Source of the DNA: Lyophyllum atratum
Taxonomy: Eukaryota; Basidiomycota; Agaricomycetes; Agaricales; Lyophyllaceae
Direction of reading: 5' to 3'
Assembly: GCA_014905825.1 (NCBI GenBank)
Contig: JACGCN010000079.1
Location: 1 to 64,000, forward strand
DNA length: 64,000 nt
Made by a program: the position numbers and the translations under genes
Shown: positions 1-11,728 of the stretch, piece by piece
How positions within the stretch are numbered: the stretch's first letter is position 1
Layout: every line of letters starts with the position of its first letter
The notes under the pieces: model-generated
Told to the model about the DNA's origin: nothing
Databases searched by the model: none
The model's input: only the letters and a program-made list of their open reading frames with translations

Positions 1-132
1 CATCTAGAGGAGATTTCATACGGAGTGTGGCAGCCCATGCTATCTGCGCGGTAGACATCCGATCGCCGAGCACATGCCGCAGCGTCTTCACTGTTCTGGC
101 GCGGCTCAGTCCTTGATTTCGTGCCTCGCCTA
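1..132 (-). CDS. Partial exon of an unknown protein, cut by the window edge
   Basis: Reading the minus strand from a good acceptor (a T-run followed by CAG, just above base 132), one frame stays open to the window edge. It gives protein-like sequence containing GLSRARTV and AQIAWAATLRMKSPLD. I do not recognise the family. The exon continues beyond base 1, and its 5' exons would lie in 133-492 or be absent. The call rests on an open frame plus a splice acceptor only, so it is weak. Confidence 0.35.
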
Positions 133-492
133 CTGTAAAAAGGGCCTGATTTTTGGATTACTTGCCTCGCCGCGGAGACCTTTCATAAGCGAGTTATTCT
201 AACCACATCTTACGCTACTACCTCACGAATATCATTGTACACCTAACATCCTTCTCCTCTTATTAATTTCCCATCCCTTGTACATACCAATACCCATCAT
301 TATGCAATGCCATCCCCTTGATACTTTCTTCAAGTTGCTGCATTTTGTCAGTGTAGTGAATAGAGTTCGCCTCATGACGCGCCGGATCAGGTGACTTCAA
401 TAAACGCGATATGTCACGTTGTGACTGATAGTTTAGCGTGACTCCCGTCCTCGACCGCTCTCATCACCCTTTCGTTCCCTGCGTCGTTTTCC
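133..492. promoter_or_regulatory. Intergenic / upstream region of MRC1
   Basis: I see no supported coding exon here. The stretch is AT-richer than its surroundings and lies upstream of the MRC1 start at 493. It may also hold the 5' part of the minus-strand gene at the window edge. No specific binding site could be assigned. Confidence 0.4.
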
Positions 493-3400
493 GTGAAAAT
501 GCCAGTATGCGAAGATTCCTCAATTGTACTAGACTCCACCTTCTCCCCGTCTGCCCCAGCCACGCCGCACGTTGTGAAACGCGCTGGACGGACATATGGA
601 CGGCCACGACACGTCGAACCTGTCGACGACGACTCTGATACCTCCCTCATACATTCAGCGAGAAGCTCAGAATCGCGCAGTAGCATTTACAGGACAGGGC
701 CACTAGACTTGAACGAGGAAATACCCCCGAGCTCGGATCCAGCACCTTCATATCCTGATGTAGACCATACCAACGAGGAGGAGGAGGACAACACGGAGCA
801 GGACGCGTCTTCCGGATTTCAATTTGACTGGAAGAAGAAGTTGAAGGAGATGGACGAGCAGGAAGACTTCGATGTCGACATGGTGGGCGTTTCGCACGAA
901 AGGGACGCGCCCCCACCACGCATTGAACCAGACGATAAATCCGCTTTGTCCCCTCAAAGGCCAGCTATTACGGAAGAATTATATGTCCCGACGTCTTCTG
1001 TTGATGGTGGCACGGACGCTTTGACGGAAGACGTTTTTGGTCCACCCTCGAGCAACCTAATCGCTTCGTCACCTCCGCCACATAGGTCCTTTGGTAGAAG
1101 CCCATCTCCGAAGCCTGTCCCCAGCCGTCGGCGGATAAACCGCATTCTTCAGGACTCTGAGGACGAGGACGATAATAACAAAAATTCCTCTCCTACTTCG
1201 CCGGCATTCCCACACCCCATCACAACACCCAAACCCGAGTCATCCCCCACCCCACCGACGTCTGAGGACGACATGTCTACACATGCAAGACGTGATGCTA
1301 AAGGCAAAGGAAAGGAGAAAGCTGCCGCGCGTCCAAATGTGCCCCCGCTTCGATTTTCTGAAGCATTAGGTTCTGCAAGCGCCGTTAAACCTACGAAGGT
1401 TTCTTCCAAAAACATACGGAGCAAAGGGCAGAAAATCAAGGTTTGACCCGCTCATGCCTTCTGGTTATTAAAAGGCTGAAAGTTTGTTAGGCACCCACGA
1501 AGAAGGAGCTTGCAGAGACAGCGCGTGATAGGTCACGCATTGCCTCAGACCAACGGATAGCGATTCCCCGTCCTGAGGGTGCAACCCACAAGTATTCAAT
1601 ACAGAACCTGTTCCAGACTATATCGTACGTGAAGCCGCAGTCTCCGAATGTCTGTTTCGTTAACAGCATAGTCCAGGTCTAATAAACGGATGTTGATCCA
1701 GACCCTATTGCTGATTTCTCCTCTGACCCTGTCACTTCCCCGGCACACCCATATGTTGCGCCTTCGCCGCCAACTCTTCGTCAAGGTGATGGTTCACCAC
1801 TCCGACCATCTCCAAAACAAGCTCGGAAAAGTCCACTGAAGGCTATTGGCTCTCTCCCGATCTGGAAGATGACTCGGACACGGAGCTTCCGGAACGTGGT
1901 GTGCTCCTCGCGCAGGAGAGGCAGGAAGCAAGACCACGAGAGGTTTCGGGAGATCAAAATGCGGCCTTGCACTAGCTCAGAAGGCTTAAAGCACCAACCT
2001 CTGACAGCGACGACGACGATGGTCTCGAATTGTCCAAGCTCCTGACATGCAGATGGTGATCAAGGAAGAAAATGCAGAACGAAAGTCTGGGCGGAAAAAG
2101 CAGATGTCGGAGGGTCGTAAAAGGCAACTCAATCTGGGGGTTTCGGTCCCGCGAAACAGAAAGCAATGGAGCCCAGGGGACAGTCACCGTCATGCAGTTA
2201 CTCAAGGGTACGGGACCGCGGAAGGGAAAGAAGGATGAAGGTCACTTGACTCCAGGCGGGCTCAATAAGCTCATAGTTCTCGCAGTCGACCACCAAAATC
2301 AGCAGGTCACACGAGGAAAGGTGGATGAGTGGGAACGACGCGGTGGTAAGATCAGAAGCGGAGAAGAGGGAGGATCGTCGTCTGTACAAGAGGCGAGCAG
2401 GGTCTACGCGGAGAAGGCCTCAAATTACCAGAAGGCAGATACATTGGAATGGATGTTGATCTGGACGAGAATGATGGAAGTGACGAAGATGGGAACCAGG
2501 TCAGGATATTGAAGAGAGAGGATCGGCGAGCCCTTCTCCTCAGCCAGTCGACAGCGGCCGATGAAGATGACGAAGGAGGCGGAGAGAATCAGATCGAATA
2601 CGACGATGCGGACATCACCATGGTTTCACGGGAGGGATTCCACCCCACGGACGGACGATGAGCACTTAGTGCCTGTAAAATGCCTAGTCGTCGCTCCAAG
2701 AACAAGCACGTCGTCGTGTCCGATTCGGAAGGTGGGAGATGACGACGCAAATATCGCTCCGCGAGCACGAGCTCCACCGCTGGACAGGGCGTTTCCCAAC
2801 TAGTCCGCTTGCAGCACAGGTTGGCCAGGACGAAAACGCTTACTTCTCCCTCCCTTCTCGAAGCCCTATATTATCACACCGAGGGTCTCTATCTTCCATG
2901 GAGGACCCAACCGAGACGAGGGCGATAAGGAGAATGAAAACTCGCGTATGTGGGAATCGTGGGGAGGACAAGGAAAATAAGGCTGTTTGTTCGACACAGG
3001 GTAGCCGGTACAAAACACCTCCCCTCGGGACAAGAAAGAGCTCCTTGTTCGACCTGGAAAGTTTTACCCTTGAGAGGATTGTCGATGTCTCCTGGGATAT
3101 CTGCTGACACAGACAACGACAGTCCTGGTAATGATAATAATGAGAGCAGGAGCCCCTTCAAGAACCTGATGGACGATGATGACCTATTCGCCTCTCCATC
3201 GAGGTCAACCAAATTTCCCACCTCATTTGAGGCCAGACTGAAGCAGACATCGCCCGCGGCCCCCTTCCCTTCAACCATACCCCTCTCGCTCGCCCCGTTC
3301 ATTGGCGCCCAAAGTCTGTTTTCCAAGTTCTCCGAAGATGAGCCTACACTTGCACCAGGTCCTGCAACGCTAGAGCCCAGCTTCTCGGATCTATTTGAGT

Positions 3401-5416
3401 CTGGCACGGAAAGCCGAAAGGAGAGCCATCGAAACGGCCACTGGGTGGTCTTTCGGTGTCATTCTCGGATGAGGTAGGCTATTTCACTGTCGGTCATAAC
3501 GCAAATTCCTGACTAAAGATGTCCTCCCACCAGCCCTCACCTCATAATAAGCTCAGCCGGACCAGTTTTGCTGGTGACCTCGGCCTGACTCAGGATGTCG
3601 CTTTGCAGCCCGCTTTCCATGTCAGCGGAAACTTGCTTCGTAAGGCAGATCAGATCTTCGAGAAGGAGCAGGAATACGTGTTGGAAGCTGCGAACAAGAA
3701 ACCGCAGAAAGGCTCAGAGCTCTATGTTAACGATCATGGGTTCGTTTTTCTTGTATCAAGTTCAACTGTCAGCTCTAAATTTGTCCTCCTTTTGGTAGTT
3801 TCCTCACCCAGACCAGGCCAGATGTAGCAAGCCCAGAAGTCTATCGACCTCCGTCGCCCACGCAAGGTATTGCGTTCAATCGATCTTCTGAACCTCAATC
3901 CTCCGACCGTCGCCCTCTTCGCACTATCTCCCTTGCCGATGACGTCGAATTTGATTCTCCTGCCCCACTCAATCGTTTACGCAAACGTGCAACGACACCT
4001 ACCTCACCCCTGCTTGACACTGGCTACCATCCAAGTCCATCTCCAGGCCCGAGCGCGCCCAAGCGGCTGACCAACGCGTTCGATGTGATGAAGCGTCCTG
4101 CTAAAGCTCGGACCGACAAACCCAAGCTTGGGAGATCGGAGTTTATTGAACAAGAAGCCCAAGAGTCGGATGACGATGAGATGTTTGGATTTGGCCCAGG
4201 AATGAAAAACAGGGAAAACGAAGAGGATGGGGAGGACTTGGATAAGACACTCGAAACGTTAGTTGATGATAAAGAAATGGACGAGGAGACGGTCGCTGCT
4301 CAGCTCGTTATGGAAAAATACAAGTAGGTCCTCCTTACATGCTGTAGATGACATGACAGCTAAACTCGTTCTAGGGAACAAGAAGACCTTGATGATCTCG
4401 AGCTGGAGAAACTTCATCAGGCTGCGGTACAGGGACAGTTGCGCAAGAGGCGACGTAACCGGGGGTTCGGCATGGAGGATAGTGACGACGATAGCGACGA
4501 AGATGAGGCGAATCGCAGAATCCGCCGGGGCATGCACAAGAAACAGAAGATCGACAGAGATAACATCAAAGAGCTCGGTTAGTACTGTTCTTGAATTCCA
4601 TTCGAAGCATACCACTGATCATATCCGCAGGAGAGCACGAAGAGACCAAGTCATTCTATAATGTCTACGAAGGTGATCTGATCGCCGGCAACGAGGACTT
4701 CACATATCTCCAAGATTCTCAACCGCGCGATATCGTCATGACCAAGCAGGAGGAGGATGACGAAGAGGAGGAACCCCGCGAAGCCATCACAACTGCAGAA
4801 GTTGCTAGACTTGCGAGGGAATATGCACAAGGACAACGGGATGATGTACGTTATTCGAACACATCCTCATTTTTGACATATTGACGTATTTGTCAGGATG
4901 AGGAGTATCTTGATCCTCATGATGTGTCATGGACGGACGAGAGACACTCAGACGAAGAGAACCTCCACGTAAAGTCTGTCGACTTGAATGTGAGGAAGCG
5001 GCCTGCGGTACGGCGCAGAGGACTGGATCAGGCTGACTTTGATGCGGGTTTCGAGGTTAGTCGGTCGTTATAATACCAAACCGTACAGCCTAAACCTAAC
5101 GATCTCACCCCCTTGGGTTTCACAGATGGCTCCGCCCAAACAAGTCATCGCAGAAGGGAGCATGAGTCGTATGCAGTTATGGGCCAAAGGCGAGGGAAGG
5201 TCGCGCCATAATGGGTCAACAGGGCGCAACGTCGGCGGTGCTGCGGTCACAGGACACAAGGCCAAGTCTGGCGGTGGCTCTTTGCGCAGCAACTCAGCAG
5301 CGAGTTCTGCGTCAAGTGCATCAAGCAAACCTTCGGAGCCACGACGGCCTGTGAAAGCTCAACCAAGTTTACTTGCGAACGTGGCAATTGAGAGGCGGAA
5401 CATCCGTTTCGGATGA
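493..5416 (+). CDS. MRC1: Mrc1/Claspin-like replication checkpoint mediator, middle part with frame breaks
   Basis: Mrc1/Claspin travels with the replisome and relays fork stalling to the checkpoint kinase in the nucleus. Exon 1 (493-1440) encodes an acidic Ser-rich N-terminus. After an intron (1441-1490) comes the family motif APTKKELAETARDR followed by YSIQNLFQTIS. From about 3519 to 5416 the C-terminal Mrc1-like domain reads cleanly through short introns: QPAFHVSGN, IFEKEQEYVLEAANKK, FLTQTRPD, KRLTNAFDVMKR, SFYNVYEGDLIAGNEDFTYL and SMSRMQLWAKGEGR. Between about 1660 and 3470 recognisable segments (DVDPDPIADFSSDP, LEDDSDTELPERG, MQMVIKEENAERKSG, TPGGLNKL, NKHVVVSDSE, SPFKNLMDDDD) lie in changing frames, with at least eight shifts. 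Several are repaired by adding one base to a homopolymer. It is either local assembly error or an early pseudogene. The identity is firm; integrity is not. Confidence 0.85.
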
Positions 5417-5763
5417 GTGATGGGCTAATTGCTAGTAACTGGTATCCATATCTCTCAAGTTTCGACATATTTATTCTTGTAAATTACGATATTTAAAGCG
5501 ATGTAGTCATGTATCAAATCAAACATTTAACCTTACATCGGTAGAAGATGATGAGTATGCAATGGATGCATATAGGCGTAAATAGTGATCCTCATGAAGT
5601 GGAAGTGCGGTAGCAATGCCTAGCCTGTACCAAGTTTCTGGAGGGGAACTTCGGGCAGCTTATGCTTTCGACATTGTGACGTCTTCCGGCTTCATTGACC
5701 GCTGGCCGGTGCTTGTACCAAATGCGCTGCTATATGCAGTTGTCGTGGACGAACCATGTGGGG
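5417..5763. other. Intergenic, convergent gene ends
   Basis: 3' flanks of MRC1 (+) and the DUF6534 gene (-). AT-rich stretches probably serve polyadenylation. I see no gene. Confidence 0.4.
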
Positions 5764-7772
5764 TCAATCCCAATTTGACGTCATGGGACTAGTTGGTATT
5801 CGGGTTAGATACATGCAGTAGTCAGCGCACTGGGGCAAACGGACCTCTGCAGCGTGCTGTGAGGCGTCGTGTTCTGTGCGGGTGCCGCTGACGCCAGTGT
5901 CGAACTGGATGACCCCGAGCGTAACCTCCGATGGCTCCTGGAACGTATTCCGGACGTTCAGACTTGATAGAAAAGAATGCGGATTTAGATGGACCATCGA
6001 TTAGCACCGCTATCAAGACAAATAAGGAATAGCTCGTTTCAACTCACGTAGCTAACACCGAGTTGACATAGACTAGGGATACCGTAAATTAAGTGGTATC
6101 TTTCATAAAGGTGGTAGCACGCACGTTTACCAACGGCCTGGTGAAACGGTTGCCAAAACGTATCATGCGGGAGTGCAACATTCTAGGATTAGCCGTCAGT
6201 AATCCTGCTTCTATATCTTACATGAAGGGGACACACCAAGACCAAGAATAAAAACTGAGTAACGCTAGAAGAAAAATACTTAAAGTGGGGTGTAGTCCCA
6301 TCGGGTGGAGGAACGTACGCAGTGAGAATGCCTGCCGAAGTAACATTAGTGTGATATATAAGCAGATACATAAAGACCCACCTCGACTGACGGCGTATAG
6401 CATTAAGCTATCGATAATCGCTTCAGTCCTGTTTTGAGAATTGAATCCTACAACACGTCTTGCGTGCAGGAAGAAACATAGGGCAACCGTGATCAAGATA
6501 TCATCTAAGGACGCAAGGCCTTGTACAAGACCACTGATGATCTAGAAGTGATCGTCAGTTAACTCTGGAGATTCAATGCCATTGCACTAACAGTGAATTT
6601 CTTTTCGGAGATCGATGTCGCTAATGGATTCCGGAACCTAGAATTTATTTAGGGAAACCGATGCCGAGTCGACATTAGCTAGAATCGTCATACAGATGTT
6701 CGGTTGTCACTTCCGAGAGGTGGAGTTAGCAAACGTGTCCATTTTTCTCCACGTTGACCAAAGACCTTACCAAGTCCGAGAGCTGAAAATTAGCAATGTC
6801 AAAAGCATTGCAGATATGACAGACCATCAACAGTACGTACCCAGCGCGACGAGAGCAAGCAGAAGCTAATTCCAGTTCATCAACGGTTTCCGAATGACAG
6901 CGAGCCGCTATACATACGATTATGATAGGAACAGATTTATTAGAGCTCACTGCCATACAGATATAGTAAGTCAGTCCGGATAGTACCATCTCATTGGTAA
7001 CAGAATGCCTACCTCTGTAGATCGTTCGGGCGTAGAAGCTGCAGGAATCGTTGATATTGATTAACAGGTTGAACACTCAGTCGATGAAACGTACATTTGA
7101 GCGACGAAGGTAATTATAGTCTGAAAACGTCATCATAAGACCAGCAAAGAAGATAAAGATAATTTTGAAACATACCACAAGCAATTTCTCTGCCTTCGAA
7201 CAGGGATCAGTTTGAATGACAAGGACAAGTGTCTGAGGCCCCCTACCGTGAAACTCCTGTACATCGGCGGTCGGCAAACGAGGCAAATATGATGAAGAGG
7301 TAAGCGGGAGGTACCATGGAATTATCAAATTGACTTGTGGGGGCTTCGCGAAATTCAACACAAAAAATGTGTATAGTGAGTGGGCCACAAATATGGTTGT
7401 CAGAGAGTCGAGGACCCTTTGATGAACAGATCGGGTCAATCGTATGGATAGAGCGCGCATGACAGAGCACCAACCATAGCAGCGCGACCTAATGGGTCAC
7501 AACGGCTTTGAGCAAAACAAAAAACAAGCATGGAGAGAGCACTCACTGTCGCCTTGAGCAGTCGATGGTCTTTAGGATAGCTTCGATAATAAATGTACGT
7601 TTGCAAGCAAGTTATTCCATATAATCTAGTGCAAATGAAATTCGAAGGAGCCAGGGAAATGCACGGCGTAAACTCACGTGGTTGCGATCGTGAATCCGAT
7701 GAAAGATGTGCCGAAGACTTGCTTGACAAGGGTAACAAGCTGGGCGGCCTTGTCGGCCTGCGACGTCGACAT
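5764..7772 (-). CDS. DUF6534-type seven-helix membrane protein
   Basis: This is a multi-exon membrane protein of the basidiomycete-expanded DUF6534 group, whose function is unknown. The start is ATG at 7772 (MSTSQADKAAQLV), followed after one intron by the family-typical LYGITCLQTYIYYRSYP and then VLDSLTTIFVAHSLYT. Later exons carry SNKSVPIIIVC, SGLVQGLASLDDILITVALC (the DUF6534 core), NRTEAIIDSLM and VVYVNSVLATLNVRNTF. About eight or more introns are needed, several with clear GT..AG ends, for example the one giving AT-LNVRN near 6050-5983. The stop is at 5764. Internal boundaries between 6600 and 7400 are uncertain. It is probably in the plasma or internal membrane. It lies divergently from the terpene synthase, but nothing links the two functionally. 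Confidence 0.65.
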
Positions 7773-8550
7773 TGGCTACCAGCAGGGTCTTTTGTTGGGT
7801 TCCGGAGAGAATGGAAAGCGTTCCTGGTATAAGTGCAGGAAACGGGGGACTGACTGCTCCTGTTTTGGCAATGTTCACCCAGCGCTCCAGCGTGGTTTGA
7901 CGGCTATGACGGGCGGTGAGAAGAATCTGAATACTGGACGAGCGCATCATGTGCATGGTGCGTGTTGTTACGTCGAGTCACAGTGGAAGCTTCCTAGCCA
8001 TCATTCGGAAGATGTGGTATCCGACCATGAGCGCGTCCTGATAAGCGATGCGGTGCAATAATCAAGATGAAGAATGGTCCAACAACGAACGTGCTGGCCG
8101 ACGGCCGTCCTCCGATAGCGTGAGCGAAGGCAACCGGAAACCGCAAGACCTGCCGATCTCGGGTAATCCACCGATATGGCCAAATTCGAATCCCTTCCAT
8201 ATGATGCATGGAGCGATGAGGCGGTGATACCAACGTGGTCAGATACTGGATGGAGTTGAGGGGACTCACGATTCTCAGCGGTCCCTAGTCTCAACCGGAA
8301 GCAAACGAATCACAAAGTGACAGTGTAGGTGCAGCAATTCAATTTGGTGACTACGTTTGAATGCACATGCGCCAGTGTTCTTTGATGACTTTCGTGATCC
8401 AGGCAAGGCAGTGAAAGGCAGTGAAAAACAGTGGGAACAGAGAAGAGATCATTCTAAATATAGCTCTCGGCAAGATCAGTCCCCAAGATCACTTGGTGAA
8501 TGAGAACATAACTCGGTACCGGGAGAGCGAAACGCTTTCACGGAGGCAGA
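7773..8550. other. Divergent intergenic region, no clear gene
   Basis: About 780 bases separate the DUF6534 gene (-) and the terpene synthase (+). Short open frames exist on both strands (for example minus 8001-8294 and plus 7678-8061), but none shows a recognisable motif or a convincing exon chain. I read it as promoter sequence for both neighbours, perhaps with decayed coding remnants. Confidence 0.35.
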
Positions 8551-9815
8551 ATGGTGCAGTACCGCATCGAAAACCTCTTGAGCCTCTTGCAAGCGTACAT
8601 CAAACCCAATAACCCCAATCACAACGTCCTGGAGGCAGAATATGTTGCGTGGATTGAGGACTCCCCATTTCTCAACGATGCTCATAAAAAGGTATGCCTT
8701 TTCGGTGGATTCGTACAAGCTGGCTAAGTGCGAACTTGTGGACCACAGGCGTGGAAGCGAGCAGAACTGCCTCTTCTCATGTCTCGAGTCTTCCCGGAAT
8801 CAGACCAAGGAGCCCTCCGCGTTAGTCTAGAATATATGATGTTGTTCTTGATGTTGGAGCAGCTGACGTGAGTACTGGATGTACACCTTGGGATATATGA
8901 AGTAGGGTGTATGACCATCGCTGACATGATATGCTCAGTGATACACCTGCCACAGCGGTCGAGGCCCAGAAATGGGCGGACATCTATGTTCAGGCGTTTA
9001 AACAGACCTTGAGTAGCGAGACAACGGGCCCTGCTTCCGCCATCAAACAGTGCTGTGCCTTTCACCTTGCATCTCTTCCTGCTGATGCTCATGGATGTAA
9101 TTTCACGCAGTCTTGCTTCTGGTGTACTGAATGCCTTTGATGAAGCATACCGACCGAATCTGATCGCGAGCAACGTCCTGCTAGCAGAGGGTGTCGTGAA
9201 AGAAGCATTGGATCGCGGAAACCCCAATCATGACCTCGGCTTGCAAGCCTATATGGAAACTCGAAGGGACTCCATCGGTCTCCGCCCTTTCCTTGATTTT
9301 GGGCGCTGGATCTGGAAGTTGGATATCCCACAAAACATTCTATCGCATCCAGGCGTCGCCAAACTGGAAGAGCAAACGATAGATATGGTTTCTCTTGCTA
9401 ATGTAAGTCCGTGAATGTTTCAAGGGTAGGCTCAGTCGATATCCCTGCCTTCTAGGACCTTTATTCGTACAGGAAGGAATTCTTCGAAAGTGGGGCCCAC
9501 CACAACTACGTGACCGTCGCCATGCGGGATCCCATTGCCAACATCCCCGCCTCAGACCGTCAGGCAGCCATTGACTACACATGCAAGCGGTTTACCGAAA
9601 TCCTGGCAGACTTTCATCGTTGCGAGAAAGAGCTTCCATCGTATGGCGAAAATGTCGACAAGATGATCGGGCGGTACATCTCCGTTATGATGGACCTCGT
9701 CGTCGGTAATATCCAGTGGAGTCTTGCTTGCAGGCGATATGGACATTTCGATACCTCTAAAGAAGTAAACGAGGCGACCTGGGGGGAGGTCATTTTCGAT
9801 ATGGACCCATTGTAG
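8551..9815 (+). CDS. Sesquiterpene synthase (fungal class I terpene cyclase) with altered Asp-rich motif
   Basis: Five exons (8551-8691, 8749-8867, 8939-9049, 9111-9402, 9456-9815) join in frame to 340 residues, a normal length for a basidiomycete sesquiterpene synthase. Class I terpene synthases ionise farnesyl diphosphate using Mg2+ held by an Asp-rich motif and an NSE motif, then cyclise the cation. The NSE motif is intact as NDLYSYRKE (split by an intron at 9402/9456). The C-terminal Arg-Tyr pair is present in ACRRYGHF. At the expected Asp-rich position the protein reads MLEQLTD instead of the usual xDExxD, so the first Asp is Leu and only Glu and the last Asp remain. Flanking segments FRIPNLL-like YRIENLL, ETRRDSIGLRP and WKLDIPQNILSHP fit the family. 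It could be a divergent enzyme or a non-catalytic paralogue. The start was chosen as the ATG giving the expected N-terminus. Confidence 0.85.
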
Positions 9816-9833
9816 ATGGGAGAGAGTCAGATA

Positions 9834-10017
9834 GTCGGCTTTCAGTAGGTTTAATTTTGTATGTAAGATGTAGAGCTCTCGCCGTCCCGCATGGGCAAGA
9901 CAGAGACTGGAGAGACGCAGATCAGACAGTCAGCATTCAGTGGGTTTAACTTTGTATGTAGAACGTAGAGCTCGTGTGTCCTGCATGGGCAAGACAGAGA
10001 CTGGAGAGGCGTAGATT
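9834..10017. repeat. Two-copy tandem repeat of about 92 bp
   Basis: The unit at about 9834-9925 is repeated with substitutions at about 9926-10017. Both copies share TGTATGTA, GTAGAGCTC and GCATGGGCAAGACAGAGACT in the same order. It lies just 3' of the terpene synthase stop, probably in its 3' UTR or downstream spacer. No known element was recognised. Confidence 0.7.
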
Positions 10018-11728
10018 TCACCTAGGCGAGCGGATATATGATGGAGAAGCGACGGAAACTGACGAAGGAGCTCAGAGGTGCCTGCAAGGTGAAACGAGCG
10101 AGAAGACGTATGATGCGAGCGCCAAGGAGTTCGCTGTTCGCAAAGGAGCCTGAGGTTGCAAGTTTTTATGATACCTAGCACTATTGCTGGCATGGCCAGG
10201 TAACCATATCCACCCTCCACCCATCTCGAAGAGTGTATGTATCATTCGCGGCTTGGGTCAAGACCCAGGTTCTCGGACCTCGTGATGGATTTTTGAACTT
10301 GACAATGAGCAGTCAGATGACGCCAAAAAGCCTTTAGAGCCGTCGCGTGGACCACAAGTTCCTAGCGCGGAACGGGCAAGCAGATAATTCCTCGAATAAA
10401 GGCTCCGACGTAAGCGCGAGGGGGCCACAAGGGGCTAGGACGACGCGGACTTCGGTGTGGGCGACGGACATGTTCAATTCCAAGCTTCCTTCCACTGTAA
10501 ATGTGCTTCTTAGTGAAAGAGTCAACTATGGGTCCACTTCGGCCGGTATACGGAGTTCTCCAAGCATAACACAATCGAAACTCGGAGTAGAGGTCATTCT
10601 ATTCACCTGCGGTGTCAGAGGTGGGGAGAAGAAGATTGACGGGAGAACGCGCGACGAAACCGGTCGTGGTGTCGAAGTTTGAAGACTGTGTTAGATACAG
10701 CTTACCTGCGAATGATAACTCTCACCGAAGTAGGAAGCATTACTAGCAGGTGGTCGAGAAAAGCAACACGCGTTGTGGCGTTTTGTCAATAATTTCATTT
10801 GGGGTCGTTATCTAATTGAAATAAAGCATGTAGGAGTAGGTGTTATGTTTTTTTCTTCTACTTTACATGAACGACGCAATGTGCCCTGTAGTATTGCAGT
10901 TGAACATAGGTATCCAAGACCTCAGTCAAAAGAACAGCGATGAGAGTAGGGATTAGATAGGGCGGTGAAGCACGGTGGTGGTACAAATTCCATGAATATG
11001 CTAGATGTCGAAGGGTATATTGATAAGTAAAAACACAGGGGTCGCGACGGTATCGATGAGTGTGACGGAGTGGGGGGATTCAGTGGTAGCTTTTCCCGCC
11101 GAAAGGTCGACCAAAGCGCATCCAAGGAACTTTTGAACGCGCGGGCGTGGACCGGGACGCCTGGCGTGTGTGTGATGAACTGCGTCGTTTTCGATTGTTC
11201 GTCTGGATCTGGGCATCATAATGCGGAGTCAGCGCGATGTATGGGGTATGCGCAGCAGGATGGTATTACCTTATGACGAAGTAAAATGAGTTTGGCCATG
11301 TTGGCGGGTGGCCCATTGTCCCTGAAGGGATTACCTGCCGATAAACATCAGTAACACGACTCTGGGGAGTCTGGGGTGAGCTTACGCGACGCAACAACAG
11401 CTAGCCCAGCCTCATGAGCATCGAGGCATTCGTCCACTGCCATGAGAGAGAGCCATAGCGCGGGCATGAAAATATAGACGAAGAGCAGAGCAGCGATTGA
11501 GCTCAGCATCATGAGGGCCAACATTGTCGCGGCGGACGGCGCTGAGGCGCGACGAGGCTTTGCCCCAGACAGAGGGAAAGAATGCTGACGGGAGGGAGTT
11601 GACCTGTACACCCATTTGTTGGGGGAAATTATTAGCATCCCAACCGAACGATTTCCATTTATTATGTCAGCATGATCGCGTTGCGCCCCGTGATCTTGAT
11701 CGCTAACCTTATTTCGTCTCGAACTTCC
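10018..11728. other. 1.7 kb stretch without a recognisable gene
   Basis: The strand with most open sequence is minus. It has a frame with DPDEQSKTTQFITHTPGV (about 11195-11140), a hydrophobic stretch SSIAALLFVYIFMPALWLSL (about 11510-11450) and several GT/AG pairs that could form introns. I could not chain them into a convincing protein or name a family. It may hold an orphan multi-exon minus gene, a decayed gene, or spacer. The right end is the promoter of tafazzin. Confidence 0.3.

Noticed and set aside
6040..6130. Apparent frame break in the DUF6534 gene
   Set aside because: Two short introns with GT..AG ends give the continuous family sequence VVYVNSVLATLNVRNTF.
7994..8294. Two overlapping minus ORFs upstream of the DUF6534 gene as an extra gene
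   Set aside because: No motif, no supporting splice chain, and two competing frames of equal quality.
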